64,000 bases of DNA, taken from contig OY970283.1 of NCBI GenBank assembly GCA_963715995.1, positions 2,294,001-2,358,000 of the forward strand. The letters run 5' to 3'. The DNA comes from DATBDN01 sp963715995 (GTDB lineage: Bacteria > Actinomycetota > Thermoleophilia > Solirubrobacterales > Thermoleophilaceae). The notes below the pieces were generated by a model. It saw only the letters and a list, made by a program, of their open reading frames with translations. It had not been told where the DNA came from and made no database searches. A program made the position numbers and the translations under genes. Numbering within the stretch: the stretch's first letter is position 1; every line of letters begins with the position of its first letter. Positions 8,820-16,603 of this stretch are shown here, piece by piece.

Positions 8820-10250
8820 CTAGAGGGTGCCGGCGGGCTCGCGGCGCGCGAGCACGCCATCGATGGCGCGCAGCACGGTGGCACGGTTCTGCGACGACAC
8901 CTCGTACTCCCGCAGCGCCAGCAGGTGCTCACCCTCAAGCGATCCGAGCAGCGAGATGACCTCTTCGGCTTCGAGCACGTCGTAGTCGTCCACCGGCGCG
9001 CCCGCGGGCGCGAGCGGCTCCGGCTCCACCACGATCGGCTCGACGACCCGCTCGGCGGGCTCGGGCACCGGCTCGGCCATCACGGCGCGCTCGGCGCGCT
9101 CGCGCCCGGAAGGCGCGGCCGACGCGTAAGCAGAGAGGAACTTCTGAAGCTCGGAGAGCTGCGAGATGTTGGGCATCGGCGGCCGCTCCGCGCCCTCCTC
9201 GCGCGTGCGCCGCACATACGGGCTCCAGCGCAGGAACTCCTCGACCTCGCGCTCGTAGCGGTAGGGCTCACGCACGCCGCTGAGGATCGGCTGGAGCCGC
9301 AGGTGCTCGCCCAGCTTCTGCACGGTCTCGCGCGTGGTGTAGCGATAGCCGAACCCGGTGGCCTTGAAGCGGCGGTTGTCGAGCCCGCGCCCGAAGCGCA
9401 GCTGGTTGAGCATGTCCGGCGGGATCACGACGCCCAGACGGCGCAGCGCCTGGGCGGCGATGCCGGTACCCCACGGCGGCAGCACCGGCACGAACTGCTT
9501 GCCGAGCAGCGAGCAGACCTCCGTGAAGGCGAGCACGCCGTCACCGGCAACGTTGAAGGTGCCAGGCAGGTCGTGCAGACCCGCGTGGAGCAGCGCGTTC
9601 ACGACGTCGTCCTCGTGCACGAACTGATAGCGCGGGTCGAAGCCAAGGATCATCGGGATCACCGGCAGGTCGAACAGCCGCGTGTGCGCGGTCTCCACAT
9701 CCGGGCCGAGCACGTTCGCGAAGCGGAAGACCGTGACCGACAGGTCGGGGTTCTTCTCGCGGAACTCGGCAACCGATGCCTCGGCCTCGACGATGTCGCG
9801 CTCGATCGGCGTGCGCGGCGGGTGCGGCAGGCCCATCGTCTCCGTGAAGAACGCCGGGTCGTCCTGGTTGCAGCCGTAGTAGTGCGCCGACGACTTGAAG
9901 ATGAACTTGCGCACCGTCGAGTTCGGCCCGCTGCACGCAGCGAGCACGTTCATCGTCCCGATGACGTTGTTCTCGTGAGCGCGGCGCGAGCTCGTGACCG
10001 TCGAGTCGACCACCAGGCGCGTGTCGATGACCGTGTCGATCTCCGCCGCCTCGACCACGCGCCGCAGCAGCGCATGCTGCGTCCCGACGCGAACGAACTC
10101 GGTGCGCTCGAGCTCGCCCGCGGGGTCCGCGGAGTCCACCCCGACGATCGCCTCGACGGCCGAGTTCTGCTCGAGCTCGCGGGCCAGTCGCGCGCCCCAG
10201 TAGGTCGACAGGCCCGTGATGAGGATGCGCTTTGAGTTCGTGTCCGTCAT
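8820..10250 (-). CDS. NAD-dependent epimerase/dehydratase family protein (extended SDR) with C-terminal tail
   Basis: 476 residues. The start ATG overlaps the stop of the acyltransferase gene (TGATG). An N-terminal Rossmann region opens with ILITGLSTYWGARLA, a variant of the TGxxxxxG nucleotide loop. It is followed by an extended-SDR core (FIFKSSAHYYG contains a Tyr but not the usual YxxxK, so the catalytic motif is unclear; FRFANVLGP; FVHEDDVVNALL). Residues from about 330 form a tail not seen in classic epimerases. It has a Pro/Glu/Val-rich linker and a final helical segment (LLALREYEVSSQNR). The substrate is unknown. Translation is coupled to the acyltransferase and HAD genes upstream, so it may serve lipid or envelope metabolism; that is inference. 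Confidence 0.8.
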   Translation of the reverse strand: MTDTNSKRILITGLSTYWGARLARELEQNSAVEAIVGVDSADPAGELERTEFVRVGTQHALLRRVVEAAEIDTVIDTRLVVDSTVTSSRRAHENNVIGTMNVLAACSGPNSTVRKFIFKSSAHYYGCNQDDPAFFTETMGLPHPPRTPIERDIVEAEASVAEFREKNPDLSVTVFRFANVLGPDVETAHTRLFDLPVIPMILGFDPRYQFVHEDDVVNALLHAGLHDLPGTFNVAGDGVLAFTEVCSLLGKQFVPVLPPWGTGIAAQALRRLGVVIPPDMLNQLRFGRGLDNRRFKATGFGYRYTTRETVQKLGEHLRLQPILSGVREPYRYEREVEEFLRWSPYVRRTREEGAERPPMPNISQLSELQKFLSAYASAAPSGRERAERAVMAEPVPEPAERVVEPIVVEPEPLAPAGAPVDDYDVLEAEEVISLLGSLEGEHLLALREYEVSSQNRATVLRAIDGVLARREPAGTL

Positions 10251-11158
10251 CAGCCGAACCAGACCGACTTGCGCGTCTTCAGCATGTCGAGCACGTTCTC
10301 CTGGATCTTCGCGCGGATCTCGTGCGCGACGGTCTGGACGAGCGCCTTGTCCTCCCACATGCGCTCCTCTTCGAAGCGGATGGGCTCGAGAAAGCGCAGC
10401 TTGAACTTGGCCGGCAGGTAGCCGAGCATGCCGGCCATCCCGAGCCACGGGAACGTGGGCGTGATCGGGAAGTAGATGAGGCCGGTGAGCCGCTGGAGCG
10501 CGCTCACCTGGGCGAAGATCGGCGCGGCCTCCTCGGCGCCGATGACGCAAACCGGCACGATCGGCGCCTGCGCGCGCATGGCAGCCTCCACGAAGCCCCC
10601 GCGCCCGAAGCGGCGCAGCTTGTAGCGGTCCTTGTAGAGCTTTTCCGTGCCCTTGCGGCCCTCGGGGAAGACCAGCACCAGCTGCTGCTCGTCGTAGAGC
10701 AGCCGTTGCACGTTCGCGGGGTGCGCGGCCACGCAGCCGATCTTCGGGATCAGCATCGAGAAGCCCGGATAGCCCTTGAAGAAGTGCTCGACGGTGATGT
10801 TGAGCGGCCGCGGGTGCGGGTGCTCTTCCTTGATCGCCTTGCCGATCATCGCGGCGTCCGGTGGCAGCGCGCCCGAATGGTTCGAGACCAGCAGCGCGCC
10901 ACCGGAGGACGGGACGTTCTCGATGCCCTCGATCTCGGCGCGGAACCAGTAGTTGTAGAAGAAGTCGACCAGCGCCTTGTCGAGCAGCCCCTCCACCCGC
11001 TCCGAACGGCCCCAATCGGTGACCTGCCGGTCGGTCTCGACAGCCGGCAGGTGATCGCGCAGATCGCCGCGCCGCACCGGCAGGCCGCCGGCCGTGGTGC
11101 CGATCACCTCCTGCTCCTCGTCGTGCAGACGCAGGCTCGTACGGTCGGAAGGACTCAT
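10250..11158 (-). CDS. 1-acyl-sn-glycerol-3-phosphate acyltransferase-like (PlsC family)
   Basis: 302 residues from the ATG at 11158, which overlaps the HAD gene stop (ATGA). The open frame extends further, but only as the antisense-like frame of the HAD gene. PlsC motifs are visible: NHSGALPPD (a His followed by Asp with one or two more residues than the usual HX4D), and FPEGRKGTEK, the FPEG block that binds the phosphate. The next blocks, IVPVCVIGAEE and FPITPTFPWLG, resemble the uncharacterised actinobacterial PlsC-like group rather than classic PlsC. The likely role is acyl transfer to a glycerophosphate or related lipid at the membrane. Neighbours suggest a three-gene operon. Confidence 0.82.
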   Translation of the reverse strand: MSPSDRTSLRLHDEEQEVIGTTAGGLPVRRGDLRDHLPAVETDRQVTDWGRSERVEGLLDKALVDFFYNYWFRAEIEGIENVPSSGGALLVSNHSGALPPDAAMIGKAIKEEHPHPRPLNITVEHFFKGYPGFSMLIPKIGCVAAHPANVQRLLYDEQQLVLVFPEGRKGTEKLYKDRYKLRRFGRGGFVEAAMRAQAPIVPVCVIGAEEAAPIFAQVSALQRLTGLIYFPITPTFPWLGMAGMLGYLPAKFKLRFLEPIRFEEERMWEDKALVQTVAHEIRAKIQENVLDMLKTRKSVWFG

Positions 11159-11733
11159 CGCGTCGATTCTTGCAGCCGTTCGAGCCTCGGCTCGAGCCGT
11201 TCGCGCAGCTCGCTCCAGTCGCGCGCCACGATGAAGCCCTCGCGTCCCTCGAAGTCGCGGTTCCAGGGGTGGAGCAGCGTCGCGCCGAGAATGCCCGCCT
11301 CGGCGGCGCGCTCCAGGTTGACCGGGCTGTCGTCCACCAGCACGTCGATGTCCAGCTCCACGCAGCGGGGCACCTTGTCCCACGAGCAGTGCAGGTCGTC
11401 GAACGGGATCCCCATCTGCTCCAGCCAGCGCGCGCTCGCCGGCGCCGCGGTGGTTGCCCGGTGGCTGGTGATGTGGATCCAGTGACCTTCGTCGTGCCAG
11501 GCCTTCACCGTCTCCGCCGCGCCCGGGTAGGGCTCGGCCGCCGCGATGTTCTCGTCCGAGTGCGTCTCGCTCACCGCCGCGCGCAGTTGCTCCTGCGGCA
11601 GGCGCGTGACTCCCCAGTCGGTCTGCGCGTCGTATGGGAGATCGACGTCGAAGCGCTCGCGCACGATCGAGCGGAAGAGATCCCAGTAGTGATGCAGGGT
11701 CGAGTCGATGTCAATCGCGATTCTGGCCGCCAC
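11155..11733 (-). CDS. HAD-superfamily 5'(3')-nucleotidase-like phosphatase
   Basis: 192 residues. HAD motif I is DIDST with Asp8 and Asp10. Motif II is probably TSHRAT near residue 98, and motif IV is VDDSP near 131. The overall pattern, including a small helical cap, resembles the NT5C/pyrimidine deoxynucleotidase group, so dephosphorylation of a nucleotide or similar phosphate is likely. The substrate is not established. It is first in a coupled operon with the PlsC-like and SDR genes. Its ATG is only 20 bases from the divergent alpha/beta-hydrolase start, so the two promoters must overlap the coding starts or lie inside the opposite gene. Confidence 0.75.
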   Translation of the reverse strand: MAARIAIDIDSTLHHYWDLFRSIVRERFDVDLPYDAQTDWGVTRLPQEQLRAAVSETHSDENIAAAEPYPGAAETVKAWHDEGHWIHITSHRATTAAPASARWLEQMGIPFDDLHCSWDKVPRCVELDIDVLVDDSPVNLERAAEAGILGATLLHPWNRDFEGREGFIVARDWSELRERLEPRLERLQESTR

Positions 11734-11741
11734 GAGACGGG

Positions 11742-11747
11742 TACCTT
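11742..11747 (+). promoter_or_regulatory. Candidate -10 hexamer TACCTT for a leaderless transcript
   Basis: TACCTT fits the actinobacterial TANNNT pattern and ends exactly 6 bases before the GTG at 11754, with no ribosome-binding site between. This is the spacing expected if transcription begins at the start codon. No clear -35 was recognised. Confidence 0.4.
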
Positions 11748-11753
11748 AGGGCG

Positions 11754-12752
11754 GTGCCCGAGTTCATCAGGACCTACACCGGCTTCGGCGGCCGCCCCGC
11801 GCCGCGCCGCCTTGCAAAGCGCGCAGGAGACGACTACGGCCGCACCGCCGAGCCGAGCTGGCGCAGCGTCGACTGGCTCGCACACCTGAACAAGGTCGAG
11901 GTCGGCGGCAGTCGCGTGAACTACGTCGACGTCGGCTCGGGCGAGCTGCCGCCCGTCATCCTCATCCACGGGCTCGGCGGCTGCTGGCAGAACTGGCTCG
12001 AGACGCTCCCGCGGCTGGCGCAGGAGCGCCGCTGCATCGCGCTCGACCTGCCCGGCTTCAGCGAGTCCGAGCTGCCGCGCCAGAAGATCACGATCTCCGG
12101 CTACGCCGACATCGTCGCCGAGCTCGGCGCCACACTCGGACTGGACGGGCCTGTCGACGTCATCGGCAACTCGATGGGTGGCTTCATCGCCGCCGAGATC
12201 GGCATTCGCCACGCGGACTTCGCGCGCAGGATCGTGCTGTGCTCGGCCGCCGGCATCTCGATCACGAACCTGAGGCGCCGCCCGGTGCTCACCGCCGCCC
12301 GCCTGACCGCCGCGGTCACGGAGTTCGCGATCGCGCGCCGCGGCACGCTCGTCAAGCGCCCCGGACTGCGCCACGCGATGCTCAGCTACGTGCTGCGCCA
12401 CCCCACGCGGATCGCCCCCGACCTGGCCTACCACCTGATGTCGGGCACGGGCAGCCCGGGGTTCATCCCGGCTCTCGACGCGCTCACCGACTACGACTTC
12501 CGCGAGCGCCTCGGCGACGTGCGCGCACCGGTGCTGCTGGTCTGGGGGCGCGAGGACAACCTCGTGCCGGTCGCCGACGCTGACGAGTTCGAGCGCCTGC
12601 TTCCGAATGCGCGCAAGGTCATCCTCGAGGACACCGGCCACGTGGCGATGCTCGAGCGCCCCGAGACGTTCAACGACCTGGTCGTCGAGTTCCTTGACGC
12701 GCCCGCGGCCGAGAGCGACCCCGCCGCGGACGCGGTTCCGACGAGCGCCTAG
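11754..12752 (+). CDS. Alpha/beta-fold hydrolase
   Basis: 332 residues from the GTG at 11754; the next possible start would remove core sequence. Fold motifs are HGLGG near 72 (oxyanion hole), GNSMGG near 138-143 (nucleophile elbow, Ser140), the acid in GREDNLVP near 265 and the His in GHVAML near 296. This is a complete Ser-Asp-His triad. The substrate is unknown; esterase, lipase or C-C hydrolase are all possible. The first 45 residues before the fold include GRPAPRRLAKRAG, possibly a loosely membrane-associated lead. The gene converges on a small minus-strand gene 3 bases beyond its stop. Confidence 0.85.
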   Translation: MPEFIRTYTGFGGRPAPRRLAKRAGDDYGRTAEPSWRSVDWLAHLNKVEVGGSRVNYVDVGSGELPPVILIHGLGGCWQNWLETLPRLAQERRCIALDLPGFSESELPRQKITISGYADIVAELGATLGLDGPVDVIGNSMGGFIAAEIGIRHADFARRIVLCSAAGISITNLRRRPVLTAARLTAAVTEFAIARRGTLVKRPGLRHAMLSYVLRHPTRIAPDLAYHLMSGTGSPGFIPALDALTDYDFRERLGDVRAPVLLVWGREDNLVPVADADEFERLLPNARKVILEDTGHVAMLERPETFNDLVVEFLDAPAAESDPAADAVPTSA

Positions 12753-12754
12753 CG

Positions 12755-12940
12755 CTAGAGGACGATGCGTTCGTCCGCCTGGCCCGCGTCGACCGCGGCC
12801 AGCGTGGCGAGCTGAAAGCACATCCCGCGCTCCGCGGGCGCCCATGCGCGCCCGCTGCGGCGCTTGCGTGCTGCTGCTGTTCCCCCGCCGACTGCCAGTG
12901 CGGCAGCGGCGAGCGTTGCGTTCCTGCGAGTTTTGGCCAT
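12755..12940 (-). CDS. Hypothetical 61-residue basic protein
   Basis: The ATG at 12940 has a good GGGAGG ribosome-binding site 7 bases upstream, which decides the start over an in-frame start five codons earlier. The product begins MAKTRRNATLAAAALAVGGG, a short basic stretch and then an Ala/Gly hydrophobic segment of about 13 residues. A second basic cluster (RKRRSGR) follows, then a tail containing one Cys. It could be a small membrane-associated or exported peptide. I recognise no family. Confidence 0.55.
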   Translation of the reverse strand: MAKTRRNATLAAAALAVGGGTAAARKRRSGRAWAPAERGMCFQLATLAAVDAGQADERIVL

Positions 12941-13018
12941 CGGGGTACCTCCCATTGCTTTCGAGTCCTACAGATCGCGTTCCCGGCGAACCTCCGCCGA
13001 AACACGGATTTCAGCGCT

Positions 13019-13270
13019 TCAGCGGCGGCGTGCGCGGGCGAAGTACTGGTGCCCCGCGGTCACGACGAACGTCTTCTTCTTCACGAGGTCGCCGTCGGAG
13101 GGGTCGACCGCGATCCCCTGCGGCTGGCTGAACTGGCCCGCTCCGGCCCCCCGCGAGCCGAATTGGAAGTCGAAGTTGTACGAGATCGCATGCGCGCCTG
13201 CCGGTGCCAGAGCGGTGGCCGCGAGCGCGGCCGCGAAAGCTCTACAGAGGTGTCTCGTGCGAGCCGGCAC
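13019..13270 (-). pseudogene. Truncated NHL-repeat secreted protein (remnant)
   Basis: An open frame from the GTG at 13270 encodes 83 residues. There is a signal peptide (Ala-rich, ending AGAHA) and the opening of an NHL-repeat beta-propeller (FGSRGAGAGQFSQPQGIAVD). The repeat normally continues with D-V-Y-V-A-D-type sequence, but here it changes to a basic tail (VKKKTFVVTAGHQ) and stops. NHL proteins normally carry four to six or more such repeats, so this looks like the first repeat of a lost gene fused to unrelated sequence. The start overlaps the 3' end of the crotonase gene by 29 bases. It might still be translated as a short secreted peptide. Confidence 0.5.
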
Positions 13271-14051
13271 GACCCGCGTCCGACTTGTCGTAGAACTTCC
13301 CAAGCAGCTCCATCGTCTCACCAGGATCGGCCGTGCTGTAACCGTTGATCGCCTCCAGCTTGAGCTGGTCGTCGAGCGGGCGGCCGATCACGTCGAGGAT
13401 CGTCTCCTTCGCCGAGCGCACCGCGCGCTGGCTGTTGCGCAGGATCTGGCGAGCGGTCTTCTCCGCCTCGGCCAGCAGCTCGTCGTGCGCCACGACCCGC
13501 GCGACCATGTTGCACGCGAGGGCACGCTCGGCGTCGATTGGCTCCGCGGTGAGCAGCATCTTGAGCGCCACGCCTGCACCGCAGATGTTGACGAGGCGGA
13601 CGATGCCGCCGTCGCCGTGGTGGTAGCCGCGGCGAGCTTCGAAAGACCCGAACATGGCGCGCTCGGAGGCGATGCGGATGTCGCAGGCGAGCGCGGTCTC
13701 GAGGCCGCCGGCCAGAGCCCAGCCGTTCACGGCTGCGATGACCGGCTTGTAGATGCGGTGGAGCCCGCGCGTGAGGCCGCCGAGCCCTGTCTTCACGTTC
13801 TGGCGCACCCAGACGCCGTCGGCCTGTGCTTCCACGATCGGCGGGATGTAGGTCTTCAGGTCCGCGCCGGCGCAGAACGCGTCGCCGCTGCCGGTGAGGA
13901 TCGCCACGTCCAGGTCGTCGTCGGCCGCGAAGTCCTCCCAGGCGTCCCACAACAGCTGGTGGAGCTCGGGGTCGATGGCATTGCGCGCCTCGGGGCGGTT
14001 GAGCGTCAGGTACGCGATCCGGTCGCGCTTCTCGTAGAGCAGCTTGCTCAC
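13242..14051 (-). CDS. Enoyl-CoA hydratase/isomerase (crotonase) family protein
   Basis: 269 residues. The GTG start overlaps the ilvD stop (GTGA). Crotonase signatures are LTLNRPEARNA (about 16-26), the oxyanion-hole block AFCAGADLKTY (about 58-68) and WALAGGLETALACD (about 110-123). The first catalytic Glu is probably in SFEARRG. The position usually held by the second Glu of hydratases (M-E-M-x-L-T) reads L-K-M-L-L-T here. True hydratase activity is therefore doubtful, and an isomerase, hydrolase or lyase reaction is equally possible. The unusual HHGDGG replaces the common PGAGG loop. Its coupling to ilvD may be accidental. Confidence 0.85.
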   Translation of the reverse strand: MSKLLYEKRDRIAYLTLNRPEARNAIDPELHQLLWDAWEDFAADDDLDVAILTGSGDAFCAGADLKTYIPPIVEAQADGVWVRQNVKTGLGGLTRGLHRIYKPVIAAVNGWALAGGLETALACDIRIASERAMFGSFEARRGYHHGDGGIVRLVNICGAGVALKMLLTAEPIDAERALACNMVARVVAHDELLAEAEKTARQILRNSQRAVRSAKETILDVIGRPLDDQLKLEAINGYSTADPGETMELLGKFYDKSDAGRAGSHETPL

Positions 14052-15727
14052 GAGGTGACGGCACCCTCCGCCGCCGAGCCGACGTGGCGCGCGTACTTGC
14101 CGAGCACGCCGGTCGTGTAGAGCGGCGCAGGCACCTCGTAGGCGGCCACGCGCTTGGCGATCTCCTCGTCGGAGAGCTCCACGCGCAGCTCGCGGTTCGG
14201 GATGTCGAACACGATCGTGTCGCCGTCCGCCACGGCCGCGATTGGCCCGCCGCGCGGCGCCTCCGGTGCCACGTGACCGGCCATGAAGCCGTGCGTGGCG
14301 CCGCTGAAGCGGCCGTCGGTCAGCAGCGCGACGGTGTCGCCAAGGCCCTCGCCGACGATCGCCGCCGTGACCTGGAGCATCTCGCGCATGCCGGGGCCGC
14401 CCGCCGGGCCCTCGTTGCGGATGACGACGACGTCGTTCGGCTCGATCGACTGGGCCTTCACCGCCGCGAACGCCTCTGCCTCGGACTCGAACACGCGCGC
14501 CGGACCCGAGTGGTGGATGCGATCGTGCCCCGCGAGCTTCACCACGCAGCCCTCGGGAGCGAGGTTGCCGCGCAGGATCGCGAAGCCGCCGCTGGCCTTC
14601 AGCGGGTCGTCCATCGCCCGGACGACCTCCTGGCCCGCCGCCTCGCGCGCCGTGCTCGCCTCCTCCGCCAGCGTCCTGCCCGTCACGGTCGGCGCGTCCC
14701 CGTGCAGGAAGCCGGCGTCCAGCATCCGCTTGGCGATCAGCCGCACCCCGCCCGCCTCGTAGAGGTCGGTCGCGACGAAGCGGCCACCCGGCTTCAGGTC
14801 CACGATCAGCGGCGTCTCCGAGGCGATGCGGTCGAAGTCCTCCAGGTTGAGCTCGACGCCCGCTTCCTTTGCGAGCGCCATCAGGTGCAGCACCGCGTTG
14901 GTCGAGCCGCCGGTCGCGGCCACGAGCGCGATCGAGTTCTCGAGCGAGCGCTTCGTGATGAGCTGCGACGGGCGCACGTCACGCTCGATCAGCTCGACCA
15001 CCAGGCGACCCATGTCCTCGGCAACCTGGCCCTTCTTGCCGTGCTCGGCGGGAACCATGCCGCTGTCCATCGCCGAGATGCCCATGATCTCGAACACCGT
15101 TGCCATCGTGTTCGCGGTGAACTGGCCGCCGCAGGCGCCGGCGCCGGGCGACGCCTGGTGCTCCAGCTCGTCGAGCTCCTCGTCGGTCATCTTGCCGGCG
15201 GCATGCGCGCCGACCGCTTCGAAGACGTCGCCGATCGTCACGTCCTTGCCGCGGTAGTTGCCGGGCCGGATCGAGCCGCCGTAGAGCATGAGCGAGGGCA
15301 GGTCGAGCCGCGCGAGCGCCATGACGGTGCCGGGGATCGTCTTGTCGCAGCCCGACAGCGCGATCACGCCGTCGAACATGTGGCCGCGCGCGACGAGCTC
15401 GATCGAGTCCGCGATGACCTCGCGGCTGACCAGGCTGGCGCGCATGCCCTCGGTGCCCATCGTGATGCCATCGGAGACCGCGACGGTGTTGAACTCCATC
15501 GGCGTGCCGCCGGCAGCCCGGACGCCCTCCTTCACCCGCTTCGCAAGCGCGCGCAGGTGGAAGTTGCACGGCATCGTCTCGGTCCAGGTGTTGGCCACGC
15601 CGATGATCGGCTTGGCCAGGTCCTCCGACGTGTAGCCGATTCCGTACAGGTAGCTCCGCGCGGCAGCCCGGTCAGGCCCCTCGAGGATCGTGCGGCTGGG
15701 CAGCCGCGCGCCGTTGTCGGGACTCAC
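14048..15727 (-). CDS. ilvD: Dihydroxy-acid dehydratase
   Basis: 559 residues, the normal length for this enzyme. It dehydrates 2,3-dihydroxy-isovalerate and -3-methylvalerate to the 2-oxo acids in valine, isoleucine and pantothenate synthesis. The start is the GTG at 15727, overlapping the upstream stop (GTGA); longer starts fall in the neighbouring gene. Fe-S cluster Cys are visible in TMPCNFH (about 48), SGCDKTIPG (about 116) and GACGGQFTANTM (about 189). Conserved blocks LMLYGGSIRPG, ATGGSTNAVLH and TDGRFSGATHGF are intact. No other branched-chain genes are nearby. Confidence 0.96.
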   Translation of the reverse strand: MSPDNGARLPSRTILEGPDRAAARSYLYGIGYTSEDLAKPIIGVANTWTETMPCNFHLRALAKRVKEGVRAAGGTPMEFNTVAVSDGITMGTEGMRASLVSREVIADSIELVARGHMFDGVIALSGCDKTIPGTVMALARLDLPSLMLYGGSIRPGNYRGKDVTIGDVFEAVGAHAAGKMTDEELDELEHQASPGAGACGGQFTANTMATVFEIMGISAMDSGMVPAEHGKKGQVAEDMGRLVVELIERDVRPSQLITKRSLENSIALVAATGGSTNAVLHLMALAKEAGVELNLEDFDRIASETPLIVDLKPGGRFVATDLYEAGGVRLIAKRMLDAGFLHGDAPTVTGRTLAEEASTAREAAGQEVVRAMDDPLKASGGFAILRGNLAPEGCVVKLAGHDRIHHSGPARVFESEAEAFAAVKAQSIEPNDVVVIRNEGPAGGPGMREMLQVTAAIVGEGLGDTVALLTDGRFSGATHGFMAGHVAPEAPRGGPIAAVADGDTIVFDIPNRELRVELSDEEIAKRVAAYEVPAPLYTTGVLGKYARHVGSAAEGAVTS

Positions 15728-16320
15728 CGCTTCTTGGCTCCGCTGGCGGAGTCGCGTCGCTCGCGCTCCCACATCTGGAGGCGCCACAGGTCGCGGCGCA
15801 CACGGCCCGGGTCGACCTGGCGGCCGGGCAGATGCATGTTGGCCTCGTTGATCAGGCGCTTCTCGTCGCCGGTCAGCGCCATCCACTTCGCCAGCACGTC
15901 ATCGCTGGCGGGCAGGCGCCCGCGCGGGCCCTGGAACCCGAGGTCGGGGAAATCGACGCAGTACTCCGAGAGCAGCCGCCCGCTCGCCGGCACGTAGGAC
16001 ACGATCGGCTTGTGCGGGTAGATGAGGTATGCGTACGGGGGCGGGCCGCTTGCGATCGTCCGCTTGCCCTCGACCCGGATGAAGCCGAGGTCGCGATACA
16101 TCCCCCACTCCTCCTCGTTCACGCACGACCGCAGCAGCTCACGCGCGCGCTGCTCGGCGCGGCGCTCGCGACCCGGGTCGTGCGCGGCCACCCCGGCGCG
16201 GTCCCGGCGCTGCTTGGTCAGGGAGCGCCAGCGCCGGCTTGTGCGGGTGGCGCTGCGCGCGATCAACGGCAGCGAGAGGACGACTGTGAACAGCGCGAGT
16301 GCGAGCAGCGCGAGAAGCAT
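15724..16320 (-). CDS. Hypothetical membrane-anchored protein
   Basis: 198 residues. Residues 1-22 form a single transmembrane segment or uncleaved signal (LLALLALALFTVVLSL). A basic stretch of about 40 residues follows, then a soluble domain with two Cys and conserved-looking blocks (EEEWGMYRDLGFIRVEG, YAYLIYPHKPIVSYVP, CVDFPD). The tail is basic and Trp/Arg-rich. I do not recognise the family. It lies between the 82-residue unknown gene and ilvD, and its stop overlaps the ilvD start, so it is probably translated with ilvD. Confidence 0.7.
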   Translation of the reverse strand: MLLALLALALFTVVLSLPLIARSATRTSRRWRSLTKQRRDRAGVAAHDPGRERRAEQRARELLRSCVNEEEWGMYRDLGFIRVEGKRTIASGPPPYAYLIYPHKPIVSYVPASGRLLSEYCVDFPDLGFQGPRGRLPASDDVLAKWMALTGDEKRLINEANMHLPGRQVDPGRVRRDLWRLQMWERERRDSASGAKKR

Positions 16321-16341
16321 CGGCGGCAGCTCCGTCCTGCG

Positions 16342-16590
16342 TCAGCCGCCGGCCGCACGCGGGAAGAAGATCACGCGCTCAGCCTCGCGCGGCACCTCCG
16401 CGTAGTCCTGCACCATGAACGCCTCGCGCCGACCGGTCGACGGGTCTGTGGTCGGTACCGCGGCCCACATCCCCTGGTCGAGCTGGCGGCGGAACTCCTC
16501 CACCAGCAGCTCCTCCTCCGCCCGCACACGTGGGTCGCCCTCAGCGAGCAGGACCTCTCCGTAGCCAGGCTTCATCCGCAGGAGCTTCAC
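16342..16590 (-). CDS. Hypothetical 82-residue protein
   Basis: The GTG at 16590 (VKLLRMKPGYGEVLLAEGDP) is preferred over an ATG five codons later. The open frame runs far upstream, but only as the shadow of thiD. The product is acidic in its first half, with a helix (RAEEELLVEEFRRQLDQG), then a beta-rich part (AAVPTTDPSTGRREAFMV), ending ERVIFFPRAAGG. Alternating charge and a defined end suggest a real small folded protein. No ribosome-binding site is clear. It begins 13 bases after thiD ends, so it probably shares that transcript. Function unknown. Confidence 0.6.
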   Translation of the reverse strand: MKLLRMKPGYGEVLLAEGDPRVRAEEELLVEEFRRQLDQGMWAAVPTTDPSTGRREAFMVQDYAEVPREAERVIFFPRAAGG

Positions 16591-16603
16591 GAGGGGACCG
16601 ATC

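Noticed and set aside
8808..10235. 475-codon plus-strand open frame opposite the SDR gene
   Set aside because: Arg/His/Val-rich shadow composition. The minus strand carries Rossmann and extended-SDR blocks.
14084..15997. 637-codon plus-strand open frame opposite ilvD
   Set aside because: ilvD on the other strand is unmistakable, and this frame has no family motifs.
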